The notes below the pieces were generated by a model, which made no database searches, was not told the origin of the DNA, and saw nothing but the letters and a program-made list of their open reading frames with translations. Shown piece after piece: positions 51,917 through 59,395 of a stretch of 64,000 nucleotides of DNA (positions are counted from its first letter, which is position 1; each line of letters begins with the position of its first letter). The position numbers and the translations under genes are program-made. Source of the stretch: Teretinema sp942493045 (lineage in GTDB: Bacteria > Spirochaetota > Spirochaetia > Treponematales > Treponemataceae); NCBI GenBank assembly GCA_942493045.1, contig OW818665.1:744001-808000 (forward strand), written 5' to 3'.

Positions 51917-53887
51917 ATGGTCGGTCTTGAAAAAATCCGTGAAGCGATGGCCCAGCGACTCGAAGAGGATCAAAGCCGGGCCTTTGTTGAGGTCACCGGC
52001 GACACCCTGGATGAAGCGCTTTCGAATGCCGCGATACAATTAAATATTCCCATAAAAGACATCGATTATGAAGTGCTGCAGCGCGGTACCAGCAGTTTCT
52101 TGAGCATGAACAAGAAAAACTGGTTTATCCGGGCTTATGAGATGCAAAAGCACCGCCGAAAGCGGGTTCGGGAAATGATGGCCCGTCAGGCTCAGGACGA
52201 CAGCGGTATGGCGGCATTGGTAATTGAAGACCGTAATGGTACGGCTTCCGTCTACTGCGCCGCCGACGGTGTGTACCTGAAAGTAGTGCCGCCGATTGCC
52301 AACGGTAAGCCGGTCGCGCTGCGTGACATTATGGATAAAATCCGTGAACGAGGACTGGCCCCGGTGTCCGAAGACACAATCGCCGCTGTACTAAAAAAAT
52401 CCACGGGCTCCTACGTCAGGATAGCGCCATATTCTCATAATCCCGGAAATGACGCTATGATGTCCGTCGAAATCGCCGATCAGGAGATGCATGCCTACCT
52501 GTATGCCACTCCGCCGGGGACCGGAGGCGCGGATCTTTCCGCCGACATGATCATCACCTTTCTTAAGAACAACCGTGTCGTTGCCGGAATCGATGAAACG
52601 CGGATCAGTGACTTTCAGGATAACCCGGTATACCGGCAGAATTATCTGGTCGCCGCCGGAATCAAACCGGAAGACGGCTCGGATGCCAAAATTATTTACA
52701 ATTTTGAAGTTGACCGCTCCAAGATTAAGCTTAAAGAAAGCGCTTCCGGTAAGGTTGACTTTAAAGAATTGAACCTGGTCCAAAACGTGGTTGAAGGTCA
52801 GCCCTTGGCCCAGAAAGTACCAGCTGAGCGCGGTAAGGGCGGAAAGACCGTTACCGGAAAATATCTGGAAGCGAAAAACGGTAAGGATATTCCTACGCCT
52901 CTCGGCAAAAACACCCGTTTGGCCGAGGATGGACTCACTATTGTCGCTCAAACCAACGGACAGGTTTTGTTGCTCAATAACAAAATCAACGTAGAGCCCG
53001 TTCTGGTTATTGAAGGGGATGTATCACTTAAAACCGGAAACATCATGTTTCTCGGTACCGTATTTATCAGCGGAAACGTGGAAGACGGTTTCTCAGTCAA
53101 GGCTTCCGGTAATATCGAGGTTAAGGGCACCGTCGGAAAAGCCGAGCTTGACGCCGAGGGCGATATCGTAGTCAGTCAGGGGATCGCCGGGCGCGGTGAG
53201 GGCTCCATTCGGGCCGGTAAATCGATCTGGGCGAAATTTATCGAAAATACCAAGGTCGAAGCCGGTGAATTTGTGATTGTCTCGGATGGCATTATCAACT
53301 CCCAGGTCAGCGCCAACCGGAAAATTCTCTGTCAGGGAAAACGGGCTACCATTATTGGCGGAATGCTCAGCGCCGCCGAAGAAATTCACGCTAAAACCTT
53401 CGGCAGCGTCGGTGGCGGCTCTGAGACCATCCTCAGCGTCGGATTTGATCCAAAGAGCAAGGAACGGCTGGATATGCTGCTTCTCAGAAAAACCGACACC
53501 GAGAAACAGCTTGAAGATGTGCAGCTTAATTTTAATACCCTGGTTAACCTGAAAAAGCAAAAAAAGGAATTCTCAGAAGAGAAGGAAGCTTCCTTAAAAA
53601 AATACGGTGAGCGGCAGTACATCCTGCAGACCGAGCTGGAAGAACTGGACGGTGAGATAAATCAGATTCAAACCTATTTAAATACGCTCAAGACCAAGGG
53701 AAAGATTTCAGCCTCCGTCAAAGTTTTCTCCGGCGTCAAAATAATTATCCGTGATGTTTCGGAAGAGGTCAAAACCGATTGCAAGGCTACTACTTTCTTC
53801 CTGGAAAATGGGTTGATACGTTACGGTAAGTATCAAGGTGCCGATGATGATATGAAGAGGGTTCCCAGTGGGTATACAGCCGATTGA
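51917..53887 (+). CDS. FapA (DUF342) protein with N-terminal Jag-like domain
   Basis: A 656-residue cytoplasmic protein common next to flagellar genes in spirochaetes and Firmicutes; its role is poorly understood. Residues about 18-75 (VEVTGDTLDEALSNAAIQLNI ... DYEVLQRGTSSFLSM) resemble the Jag-N domain of RNA-binding KhpB. Residues about 190-530 hold the FapA beta-helix (VFISGNVEDGFSVKASGNIEVKGTVGKAEL). A coiled coil (about 510-590) and a short beta end follow. The Jag-N/FapA combination implies a link to RNA or cell-division proteins, by inference. The next gene begins inside its 3' end (20-base overlap). Confidence 0.85.
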   Translation: MVGLEKIREAMAQRLEEDQSRAFVEVTGDTLDEALSNAAIQLNIPIKDIDYEVLQRGTSSFLSMNKKNWFIRAYEMQKHRRKRVREMMARQAQDDSGMAALVIEDRNGTASVYCAADGVYLKVVPPIANGKPVALRDIMDKIRERGLAPVSEDTIAAVLKKSTGSYVRIAPYSHNPGNDAMMSVEIADQEMHAYLYATPPGTGGADLSADMIITFLKNNRVVAGIDETRISDFQDNPVYRQNYLVAAGIKPEDGSDAKIIYNFEVDRSKIKLKESASGKVDFKELNLVQNVVEGQPLAQKVPAERGKGGKTVTGKYLEAKNGKDIPTPLGKNTRLAEDGLTIVAQTNGQVLLLNNKINVEPVLVIEGDVSLKTGNIMFLGTVFISGNVEDGFSVKASGNIEVKGTVGKAELDAEGDIVVSQGIAGRGEGSIRAGKSIWAKFIENTKVEAGEFVIVSDGIINSQVSANRKILCQGKRATIIGGMLSAAEEIHAKTFGSVGGGSETILSVGFDPKSKERLDMLLLRKTDTEKQLEDVQLNFNTLVNLKKQKKEFSEEKEASLKKYGERQYILQTELEELDGEINQIQTYLNTLKTKGKISASVKVFSGVKIIIRDVSEEVKTDCKATTFFLENGLIRYGKYQGADDDMKRVPSGYTAD

Positions 53888-54206
53888 TTTGCAGACTCTC
53901 TATACCCAGCTCGATAAAGTAGGCAAAACCCAGCTTGCCCAACAGCATGCCGTGCAGAACGCCCAGGACTCACAAATGGCCGCCAACCGCCTGAAGGCCG
54001 ATCATAATCTCAAGTCGGTGCAGGAAACTGAAGCCGGAAGCGAAAAGCCGGGTAAGGTTCATGACCGCGAGGCCGGCACTGAAGAACAGGGTAGTGAAGC
54101 CGATAAAAAGAAACCGGATGAAGGTCTGCCGGGCGCCGATACAACTCCCGCCCGGACCGTGATAACGGACCCGGCCCTGGGTAACCGCATCGACATAAGC
54201 GGGTAG
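53868..54206 (+). CDS. Small hydrophilic protein of the flagellar operon
   Basis: A 112-residue protein with a GTG start inside fapA; GAGG lies 7 bases upstream. The N-terminus MGIQPIDLQTLYTQLDKVGKT looks conserved and amphipathic. The rest is highly charged (Glu/Lys/Asp-rich), probably disordered, and ends in GNRIDISG. There is no signal peptide, membrane span or cysteine. It is tightly placed between fapA and the SwrB-like gene (2-base gap), so it is probably part of the same functional set. No function can be assigned. Confidence 0.7.
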   Translation: MGIQPIDLQTLYTQLDKVGKTQLAQQHAVQNAQDSQMAANRLKADHNLKSVQETEAGSEKPGKVHDREAGTEEQGSEADKKKPDEGLPGADTTPARTVITDPALGNRIDISG

Positions 54207-54208
54207 AG

Positions 54209-54811
54209 ATGAGCGCCGGATTGCTGATTACGCTGTTTATACTTAACTATCTCGTTCTTGCCGTCATCTTTTTGGTAATACGTTCGCGCTTTACCTCAAA
54301 AAAGATTCTTTCCAGTATCCGCATCGAAGTTGACGCGCTGATTCTGGAATTGGAACGGGAAGCCGATCGCGATGTGGCTCTGCTGGAAAGCCGAGTCAAG
54401 CAGCTGCGTGAGTTGATCGCGGAGGCGGATAAACGCGTTCTATTGTCAAAACGGGAGCAAGAAAAACGCCAGACTGAAAGCGCTGTGTTCCCACGCGATT
54501 TCGTTAAAGAAGCGGTCTCTGAACCGCAGAAGGAACTTTTTCCGGCACCTGACCCGATAAAGCGGGTAGCGAGCAAACCAGTCGCGCAGCCTGTGGTCAA
54601 TCTGCCAGTCCAACCGGAAAGTGAAGCTGCGCCAGTGTATACCCGGATGAAAATACAGCGCAGTGGAAACTTTATTGCCCCGGAGATACCAATTCGTGAA
54701 AAAGTGATGGATATGGCCCAAAAAGGGTTTTCGGCGGATATCATTTCAAAGACACTGGCCCTGCCTTTAGGTGAGGTGGAGCTGATGCTTTCAATGTTCG
54801 CCCAGCGCTGA
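54209..54811 (+). CDS. SwrB-like single-span coiled-coil protein
   Basis: A 200-residue protein with an N-terminal membrane span (residues 4-24, LLITLFILNYLVLAVIFLVI), a cytoplasmic coiled coil (about 35-90), a variable Pro-rich middle, and a C-terminal helix-turn-helix-like segment EKVMDMAQKGFSADIISKTLALPLGEVELML. This plan, and the position soon after the sigma-28 gene, parallel Bacillus SwrB, which lies after sigD and promotes assembly of the export gate. Homology is inferred from architecture, not demonstrated. Confidence 0.6.
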   Translation: MSAGLLITLFILNYLVLAVIFLVIRSRFTSKKILSSIRIEVDALILELEREADRDVALLESRVKQLRELIAEADKRVLLSKREQEKRQTESAVFPRDFVKEAVSEPQKELFPAPDPIKRVASKPVAQPVVNLPVQPESEAAPVYTRMKIQRSGNFIAPEIPIREKVMDMAQKGFSADIISKTLALPLGEVELMLSMFAQR

Positions 54812-54852
54812 GAGAACTCAAGTCTTTTTTACATCTGTCGATATTAAAAACA

Positions 54853-55641
54853 ATGATATCAACGGAACGATGCTATCCGGACATCCCCATACAACTCTTG
54901 GAACGAAGCTCGAAACAGGGCCATTACCTGTATCTGGTGAGATCCATTGATCGACGGCCGCGGTGGATATCTGGCACCGCGGTACATGACCGGATGAGAG
55001 TTCTGTTAGCCATGGTAGAAGCCAAGGCGGTAGTATTGGATGCCAGTATCCAGTCCGATGATGAGTTTTGCTGTCTGGCAGTGTTGTGCGCTTCCTGTTT
55101 CGCGCCGGAAAAAGCTTCCGCACTTTTTCAGAAAACACTGCCCCGCGCCATTATTGAGCAGTTCGGCTACGATAAAATAAAGCCTGCTGACAGCGCGTCA
55201 GCGCCGTCCTACTTTCCTTCTAACATCCCTTATCAGAGATCCCTCGGTGTACTGGACGCCTCGCGCGATATCTTGGTGACCCTGCTTCTGGAATACCGCT
55301 GTCTGATGCAGCAGGGCCGTGCTGAGACGCCGAAGCCTAGCACTCCGAAACAACGCTATTCGCTTTCCTGTCTCTTTTTTGAACAGGCGGGCACATTATG
55401 CGCGGTTCCTGAATTTCAGGTTATGGCGGTACAGCAGGCTGGAACACAAAAGAAGCTCGTTTTCAAGGAAGAGTATGGCGGAAAGACGCTGCTGTGTTCA
55501 GATCTGTTATATGTGTCCTCGATCGACATTGTCACTCTTGTCATTCGCGGGAAAGCGACTGTTCCTGGATTTTTCGAAAGCAGTTCTCCGGACTGTAGCT
55601 CAAATTCAGTTTTTAATTTCGTAGTCCCATCATTTTTGTAA
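54853..55641 (+). CDS. Unassigned protein at the end of the flagellar operon, possibly CheW-like C-terminus
   Basis: A 262-residue soluble protein. The N-terminal half has a pattern resembling nucleoside-binding or regulatory folds (HYLYLVRSIDRRPRWISGTAV) and two short Cys-containing stretches (CCLAVLCASC). The C-terminal third, YSLSCLFFEQAGTLCAVPEFQVMAV ... KTLLCSDLLYVSS, has the strand order of a CheW-like domain, but the similarity is weak. It lies 41 bases after the SwrB-like gene. A terminator for the opposing gene follows directly. Function is unknown. Confidence 0.65.
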   Translation: MISTERCYPDIPIQLLERSSKQGHYLYLVRSIDRRPRWISGTAVHDRMRVLLAMVEAKAVVLDASIQSDDEFCCLAVLCASCFAPEKASALFQKTLPRAIIEQFGYDKIKPADSASAPSYFPSNIPYQRSLGVLDASRDILVTLLLEYRCLMQQGRAETPKPSTPKQRYSLSCLFFEQAGTLCAVPEFQVMAVQQAGTQKKLVFKEEYGGKTLLCSDLLYVSSIDIVTLVIRGKATVPGFFESSSPDCSSNSVFNFVVPSFL

Positions 55642-55675
55642 AAAAAAGCCGGAAACGAGTTATCGCTTCCGGCTT
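55639..55675 (-). terminator. Rho-independent terminator of the outer-membrane protein gene
   Basis: Arms AAGCCGGAA (55646-55654) and TTCCGGCTT (55667-55675); on the minus strand the stem is followed by a run of nine U (55639-55647). It serves the minus-strand gene ending at 55709 and may also limit read-through from the flagellar operon. Confidence 0.85.
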
Positions 55676-55708
55676 AGACAATACATTCTGATTCAGGATA
55701 AAAATCCT

Positions 55709-56578
55709 TTACAGCTGAATGCGGGCTCCCAGATTCGCTCCCCAGTTTTCGGTCATCGGATTATACATTCCGCTAACGTCAATCTTGAGCAGCAGAATAT
55801 TAAACGACGCGCCGCCGAACACCCTGGCACCAAAGCTGGTGTCTTCCTGCAGCCCGGTTTCGCCGGCCAGATCGTATTCGGACTTGGTGACAGCCGTATA
55901 CACGCTTGCTCCCGCATATGGCGTGATGATTACCAGACTCTTGGAAACCTGCGCTTTCAGTTCATAGACCGTGGTACTGAAGGTGGTCTTCAGCTCCTCG
56001 TCGTCAACTGTCCAAGTTCCATCGAGTCCAACCAACGCCGCAGGATTAAACATATAGGACAATTCGCCGGCGGTATGCGATACACCCAGTCCCAGGCTCA
56101 GGTTCGGCTTAACCAATCCCTGTTTCATCAACGCGAAACGTACATCGGCACCAAGATTAAGATAACCGAAGGTTAAATCATCCAGGGTGGTAGTCGGAAC
56201 CATGCCAACCTTAATTCCGGCGTCAAAGGGAATTAAAAAACCTCCGACCCGGGCTTCCGCCGCAAAGCTGGGCAGAATCAGTTCGTCATAAGGTAATTCT
56301 GTTCCGGTCATTTCAAGACCGGCCTTTAGACCGTCGGCCTTGAATCGAGTAACACCAGATGAAATTCCGACACCGAAATGGGGTGGAATACCGACAATCT
56401 GTCCGATATAGGCATCTGACCAGGTGCCGCCGACTATCGCATTATCAGGCAGGGCTGCGTTCATTTCCTCAAGAAAAGAATCAAGATAACCGAGGAACTC
56501 CTCTTTTTCTGCAGTCTGCGCAAACAGACCGGTGGTGGTTGCCGAAAGTATCAACAAAACAAAAATAATCTTTTTCAT
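55709..56578 (-). CDS. Outer-membrane beta-barrel protein
   Basis: A 289-residue exported protein with a signal peptide MKKIIFVLLILSATTTGLFAQ. After a short acidic helix (EKEEFLGYLDSFLEEMNAAL) the sequence alternates amphipathic strands with turns (GVGISSGVTRFKADGLKAGLEM; LGLGVSHTAGELSYMF) and ends in NLGARIQL. This is the composition of a small barrel of about 10-14 strands. CGGAGG gives a good ribosome-binding site. It has its own promoter and terminator, so it is monocistronic and possibly abundant. The exact family is not identified. Confidence 0.75.
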   Translation of the reverse strand: MKKIIFVLLILSATTTGLFAQTAEKEEFLGYLDSFLEEMNAALPDNAIVGGTWSDAYIGQIVGIPPHFGVGISSGVTRFKADGLKAGLEMTGTELPYDELILPSFAAEARVGGFLIPFDAGIKVGMVPTTTLDDLTFGYLNLGADVRFALMKQGLVKPNLSLGLGVSHTAGELSYMFNPAALVGLDGTWTVDDEELKTTFSTTVYELKAQVSKSLVIITPYAGASVYTAVTKSEYDLAGETGLQEDTSFGARVFGGASFNILLLKIDVSGMYNPMTENWGANLGARIQL

Positions 56579-56599
56579 GGTTTAGAACCTCCGTGGTTA

Positions 56600-56628
56600 A
56601 CTATAACGACACCAACTCCGAAAATCAA
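56600..56628 (-). promoter_or_regulatory. Promoter of the outer-membrane barrel gene
   Basis: Minus strand: -35 TTGATT (56623-56628), 17-base spacer, -10 TATAGT (56600-56605), 22 bases before the ATG with a GGAGG in between. Confidence 0.7.
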
Positions 56629-56651
56629 CCTTTTGTCCGTAAATTCGACTC

Positions 56652-56680
56652 TTGACTTTTTTTTCGGTACAGTATATAAA
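56652..56680 (+). promoter_or_regulatory. tRNA-Phe promoter
   Basis: -35 TTGACT (56652-56657), 17-base spacer, -10 TATAAA (56675-56680), 11 bases before the mature tRNA 5' end. Confidence 0.75.
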
Positions 56681-56691
56681 TCTTTCAGCGC

Positions 56692-56764
56692 GCCGTTGTA
56701 GCTCAGTTGGTAGAGCAATGGACTGAAAATCCATGTGTCGACAGTTCAATTCTGTCCGACGGCA
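56692..56764 (+). tRNA. tRNA-Phe (anticodon GAA)
   Basis: A 73-base cloverleaf: acceptor GCCGTTG paired with CGACGGC, D-arm GCTCAGTTGGTAGAGC, anticodon stem ATGGA/TCCAT with loop CTGAAAA (GAA at 56725-56727), and T-arm with TTCAATT between ACAG-type stem bases. The 3' end continues as CGA, so CCA is not encoded and must be added enzymatically. It is monocistronic, with its own promoter and terminator. Confidence 0.97.
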
Positions 56765-56768
56765 CGAG

Positions 56769-56809
56769 AAGGCATCCGGAAGCCCCAGGCTTTGCGGATG
56801 CCTTTTTTT
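56769..56809 (+). terminator. Rho-independent terminator of tRNA-Phe
   Basis: Stem AAGGCATCCG / CGGATGCCTT (56769-56778 and 56795-56804), with a possible inner stem in the loop, followed by a seven-base T-run ending at 56809. Confidence 0.9.
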
Positions 56810-56813
56810 ATCT

Positions 56814-56841
56814 TTGATTATCATCAAAAAAAGGTTATACT
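56814..56841 (+). promoter_or_regulatory. Promoter of the ankyrin gene and murG cluster
   Basis: -35 TTGATT (56814-56819), 16-base spacer, -10 TATACT (56836-56841), immediately after the tRNA terminator. Confidence 0.6.
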
Positions 56842-56878
56842 GGTTCGGTGAGCTGAACGGTTCGCGTTGAGGGGCATG

Positions 56879-57775
56879 ATGCAGTTAGCGGTATTTTACA
56901 ACAGTCACAAACCGTTTTCTCTGCCGGATGCGCTACCGGAAAATATACGCAAAGCCTGTTTGTTGCTGTCATTCAGTCCTGCCTTGCTTTTATCCGTTCC
57001 CTCGACAGTCAGCCATATCTGTTTTGTTCTGAATGCTTTGGAATTGGAGCGCGATCAGCTGCTCTATTGCAAGGGTTATGCCGACGGGGCTTCCCTGCCG
57101 TTCATTGTGCTGGTTTCCGGACCGGGTAGTCAGAAGCCGGTTTTGGATTTATTACACCCATCCGTTTCTTTTCCTATTCTTATTTTCTTTTCCGCCGCTG
57201 AACTCAGCGCCTGGATAGAGAAAGAATACCTCTCAACCCTGGCTGGAGATATACAGGATGCCGCCCGCGACAGTCTGCTGGCGCGCGGTATTTCCTGCGT
57301 GGAAGAGGGCTTTTTCGCAGCTGTGGCCGGCGGTGATACCGAAATTGTCGATCTTTTCTTAACCGCCGGTTTTTCGGCTTCGCTTTCAGATCAAAAAGGA
57401 ATACCGGTTCTTTCCCTAGCGGTACGAGCCCAGTTTCCGAAGGTGGTATTACAGCTGCTGGAAGCCGGTGCTGATGTCGACCGTCAATCTTTGGATCGAG
57501 GTTATTCTGCCCTGATGGACGCCGTCCAAAAAGGCGATTTGGCCATAGCCGAAATGCTGCTGTCCAGAGGGGCTTCCGTAAACCTGCGCAGTAAGGACGG
57601 ACAGACCGCCCTGATAATAAGCAGTGGCCGGGGTGACCTTGAATCCGCCGCTTTGCTCGTCCGATACGGTGCAGATCCTCTGTCCACCGATGCCCTGGGA
57701 ATGTCCGCCGTCAGTTACGCCCGTCTCTTTCATAATGATAAACTTCTGGAGCTTTTCAATAACTGCCCCGCATGA
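56879..57775 (+). CDS. Ankyrin-repeat protein
   Basis: A 298-residue cytoplasmic protein. I use the second of two adjacent ATGs, 5 bases after GAGGGGCATG-type Shine-Dalgarno sequence; a TTG at 56867 is also open. Residues 1-135 form an unassigned alpha/beta domain (QKPVLDLLHPSVSFPILIFF). Residues about 140-298 hold four ankyrin repeats (GFFAAVAGGDTEIVDLFLTAG; GYSALMDAVQKGDLAIAEMLLSRGA; GQTALIISSGRGDLESAALLVRYGA). It is probably a protein-protein adaptor. murG starts 13 bases downstream; the partner is unknown. Confidence 0.82.
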   Translation: MQLAVFYNSHKPFSLPDALPENIRKACLLLSFSPALLLSVPSTVSHICFVLNALELERDQLLYCKGYADGASLPFIVLVSGPGSQKPVLDLLHPSVSFPILIFFSAAELSAWIEKEYLSTLAGDIQDAARDSLLARGISCVEEGFFAAVAGGDTEIVDLFLTAGFSASLSDQKGIPVLSLAVRAQFPKVVLQLLEAGADVDRQSLDRGYSALMDAVQKGDLAIAEMLLSRGASVNLRSKDGQTALIISSGRGDLESAALLVRYGADPLSTDALGMSAVSYARLFHNDKLLELFNNCPA

Positions 57776-57788
57776 TACACTGATCTCT

Positions 57789-58907
57789 ATGAATCGTATC
57801 GTTTTTACCGGCGGTGGAACCGGCGGTCACATATTTCCGGGATTGGCCGTTATCGCGGAGCTGCGGGCTGCGGGTTTCAACGATATTGTGTGGATCGGGT
57901 CTTCTTCCGGTATGGATCGCGCGATCGTAGAGCGGGAGCAGGTCCGGTTTATTGGAATACCCACCGGAAAACTGCGTCGTTATTTTTCGTTTCATAATTT
58001 TTTGGATATTTTCCGCATTTTTGCCGGTATCCTTGTGTCTTTTTTTCAGCTGCTGATTCTCCGGCCGGTTTTAGTGTTCTCCAAAGGCGGATTTGTCAGC
58101 GTTCCACCCTGTCTGGCCGCCTTTTTCCTGCGTATTCCGGTAATCACCCATGAATGCGATTTCTCACCGGGTTTGGCCACCCGCATAAACTCCCGGTTTG
58201 CCAGTGAGATTTATGTGACTTACCCTGAAACCCGCTCTTTCTTTTCCAAGGCCCAATCTGAAAAGGTCATTGTTACCGGCAATCCCGTTCGACCGGTCTT
58301 TTATCACGCGGACGCTAAACGCGGCCTTGAATTCTTGGGATTGACCGAAACCGATCTGCCCGTTTTATTGGTATTGGGCGGCAGCCTGGGTTCTCAGCAG
58401 GTCAATGAATTTATTCTCGGCTGTCTGCCTGATCTTACCGCCCGTTTTACCGTGGTACATCAAACTGGTGAAACCGATGCTTTGCCTTTGAGTCCTACAC
58501 CGGACGCGGCACAGAGCAAACGATATCTCCCATACGCTTTTTTCAGGTCCGAAATGCCGGATGTTCTTTCTGTCGCGTCGGTTATCGTGGCCCGTGCCGG
58601 CGCCGGAACCGTCTGGGAGTGCGCCACTCTCGGCAAGCCGATGGTGCTGATTCCCCTGGAAAAGGGCAGTTCCCGGGGCGATCAGGTAGAAAATGCCCGT
58701 TTTTTTGAAAAAAACGGGGCAGCGGTAATGTTGACCGGAGTCGATGTCACTCGGGATCGTCTGCTCTCAGCTCTGGAGCGCTGCACAGCCGGGGAGGCCA
58801 TGGCTAAGGCCTCGGGTGCCCTGGCCGCTGGTAATCCGGCCTTATTAATTGCCGGATTGCTGCGGAAACGCCTCTCCGCCGCCGGCGAAATCCGGAAATC
58901 GCTATGA
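57789..58907 (+). CDS. murG: Undecaprenyl-PP-MurNAc-pentapeptide GlcNAc transferase MurG
   Basis: Converts lipid I to lipid II in peptidoglycan synthesis, on the inner face of the membrane. It has 372 residues. The GGGTGGH loop is at 8-14, THECDFSPG lies mid-domain, the UDP-GlcNAc site includes LGGSLGSQQVN, and the later signature is VARAGAGTVWECATLGKPMVLIPL. A 55-codon open extension upstream overlaps the ankyrin gene and is rejected. TACACT lies 7 bases before the ATG with no Shine-Dalgarno. It overlaps the cvpA-like gene by 4 bases. Confidence 0.95.
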   Translation: MNRIVFTGGGTGGHIFPGLAVIAELRAAGFNDIVWIGSSSGMDRAIVEREQVRFIGIPTGKLRRYFSFHNFLDIFRIFAGILVSFFQLLILRPVLVFSKGGFVSVPPCLAAFFLRIPVITHECDFSPGLATRINSRFASEIYVTYPETRSFFSKAQSEKVIVTGNPVRPVFYHADAKRGLEFLGLTETDLPVLLVLGGSLGSQQVNEFILGCLPDLTARFTVVHQTGETDALPLSPTPDAAQSKRYLPYAFFRSEMPDVLSVASVIVARAGAGTVWECATLGKPMVLIPLEKGSSRGDQVENARFFEKNGAAVMLTGVDVTRDRLLSALERCTAGEAMAKASGALAAGNPALLIAGLLRKRLSAAGEIRKSL

Positions 58908-59389
58908 CACTGACCGGCTTTGATCTGCTGCTTTCGGCCCTGATCATTCTACTGATGCTCAAGGTTACGCTGTCGGGTTTTATAGCCGAGTTCTTTTCCA
59001 AGGCCGCGGTGATAGCCGGTACCATTACGGCTATTATGTTTTACCGGTTGCTTTCACCCCTGATAGTCAGTCTGCTCGGGCCGGCTATCTTCCCAGATAT
59101 TGTCGCCTTTCTGCTTATTTTTCTGGCAGTCTATCTGGTTATTAAATATATTCAAAATTTAGCCGGAGCCGCCTTTGAAAGCGAAACAATGACTAATCTG
59201 GACCGGGCCATGGGTTTTTTTCTGGGTATTGCGGAGGGCTTGCTGCTGGTAATCGTTATTTTGATTTTTCTAAAGAACCAGCGCTGGTTTGATGCTTCGC
59301 GCATCATGCATAATTCGGTGTACGCGGAGCTGTTGAACCCCTTTTTGCCCGAGGGTATCGGTTTTCTGGGAAATTTTTTGGGAGAATAA
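58904..59389 (+). CDS. CvpA-family membrane protein
   Basis: A 161-residue inner-membrane protein with four hydrophobic spans (about residues 8-25, 32-52, 63-83 and 100-122). Family signature: FDLLLSALIILLMLKVTLSGFIAEFFSKAAVIAG, with the Gly/Ala-rich fourth span DRAMGFFLGIAEGLLLVIVI. CvpA proteins are linked to colicin V production and envelope maintenance in other bacteria; the exact role is unclear. The start overlaps the murG stop. holB follows after 6 bases. Confidence 0.85.
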   Translation: MTLTGFDLLLSALIILLMLKVTLSGFIAEFFSKAAVIAGTITAIMFYRLLSPLIVSLLGPAIFPDIVAFLLIFLAVYLVIKYIQNLAGAAFESETMTNLDRAMGFFLGIAEGLLLVIVILIFLKNQRWFDASRIMHNSVYAELLNPFLPEGIGFLGNFLGE

Positions 59390-59395
59390 ACTGTT

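Noticed and set aside
57624..57788. N-terminal extension of murG
   Set aside because: Overlaps the ankyrin gene, and the family begins at the later ATG just before the GGGTGGH loop.
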